Below, in pieces: positions 63,774 through 64,000 of a stretch of 64,000 nt of DNA. A program made the position numbers and the translations under genes. Each line of letters opens with the position of its first letter. Position 1 is the stretch's first letter. This stretch comes from Tritrichomonas musculus (lineage: Eukaryota; Parabasalia; Tritrichomonadida; Tritrichomonadidae), in the NCBI GenBank assembly GCA_039105265.1, contig JAPFFF010000017.1, forward strand, positions 62,001 to 126,000, read 5' to 3'. Below the pieces are notes generated by a model. It was given only the letters and a program-made list of their open reading frames with translations. It did not search any database and was not told where the DNA came from.

Positions 63774-64000
63774 CATAAAAAGATTATTTTTTTATTATTT
63801 GATAGATCATAAAATTCTCACTTTTTCGCAATTTTTTATTCAATTTTTTTCAATGATTTTTAATCGTTGTGGCCCGGCATTTTTTTTTTAACTCAGTCCT
63901 CTACTTAAGCTCAGTTAATATTAACATAGTATTTACACTATTACCATTCACAAATATCGATTAGGTTTACATACACTTGAAATTAATGAGAAAATGGTTC
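63774..64000. other. Window end, no gene seen
   Basis: AT-rich; nothing recognised. Confidence 0.4.

Overview
The window looks like nuclear DNA of a parabasalid protist, most likely a Tritrichomonas-type trichomonad. It is very AT-rich. Almost all long genes read as single uninterrupted exons with short flanks. The proteins include a BspA-type leucine-rich repeat protein, an R2R3 Myb protein, a candidate initiator-binding (IBD-like) protein and a flagellar CFAP70-like protein. The spacers are crowded with DNA transposons. The species is an inference; no marker for it was searched.

Layout. 1-6.5 kb: a very large Mutator-like element (left end outside the window). Its inverted ends are built of tandem 41-bp and 57-bp repeats around a MULE transposase fused to BspA-type LRRs. 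6.5-6.8 kb: a 130-bp tandem repeat with a tRNA-like B box. 7.4-8.8 kb: a GT61-type glycosyltransferase. 9.4-9.9 kb: a MITE. 10.5-11.8 kb: a protein with two chromodomain-like modules. 12.1-17.4 kb: a 1764-residue unrecognised protein. 17.8-23.0 kb: a transposon graveyard (MITEs, a split tyrosine recombinase, a MULE pseudogene, a TTAA-flanked piggyBac-like element with a 244-bp palindrome). 23.1-26.1 kb: an unusual protein with tandem calponin-homology domains followed by a GBP/atlastin-like GTPase. 26.6-29.3 kb: a 2-kb TIR element, a strong hairpin and a small TIR element carrying a Q/N/P-rich ORF.

29.5-55.3 kb is the gene-dense core: exportin-T-like protein, PCNA, CFAP70-like TPR protein, two low-complexity proteins, Ap4A phosphorylase/ATP adenylyltransferase, tRNA-Asp, acylphosphatase, four-unit polyubiquitin, a 1202-residue coiled-coil protein, a smaller coiled-coil protein, tRNA-Pro and the IBD-like protein. 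55.9-56.9 kb: foldback elements and poly-T tracts. 57.1-58.8 kb: a Myb protein. 59.2-63.8 kb: a second transposon cluster with a long MITE, a pogo/Tigger-like pseudogene, an intact-looking Tc1/mariner transposase ORF and a GC-rich foldback.

The host genes are unrelated housekeeping functions (replication, tRNA export, ubiquitin, nucleotide turnover, transcription, flagellum) with no operon logic. Genes lie on both strands with AT-rich spacers of roughly 0.1-2 kb. Several have a TCATTTT-like initiator motif 3-30 nt before the ATG. Several open frames run past the first ATG through a TTG or GTG codon; in those cases I moved the start to the first credible ATG. The most novel-looking items are the LRR-MULE fusion with its repeat-built ends, and the CH-CH-GTPase protein.
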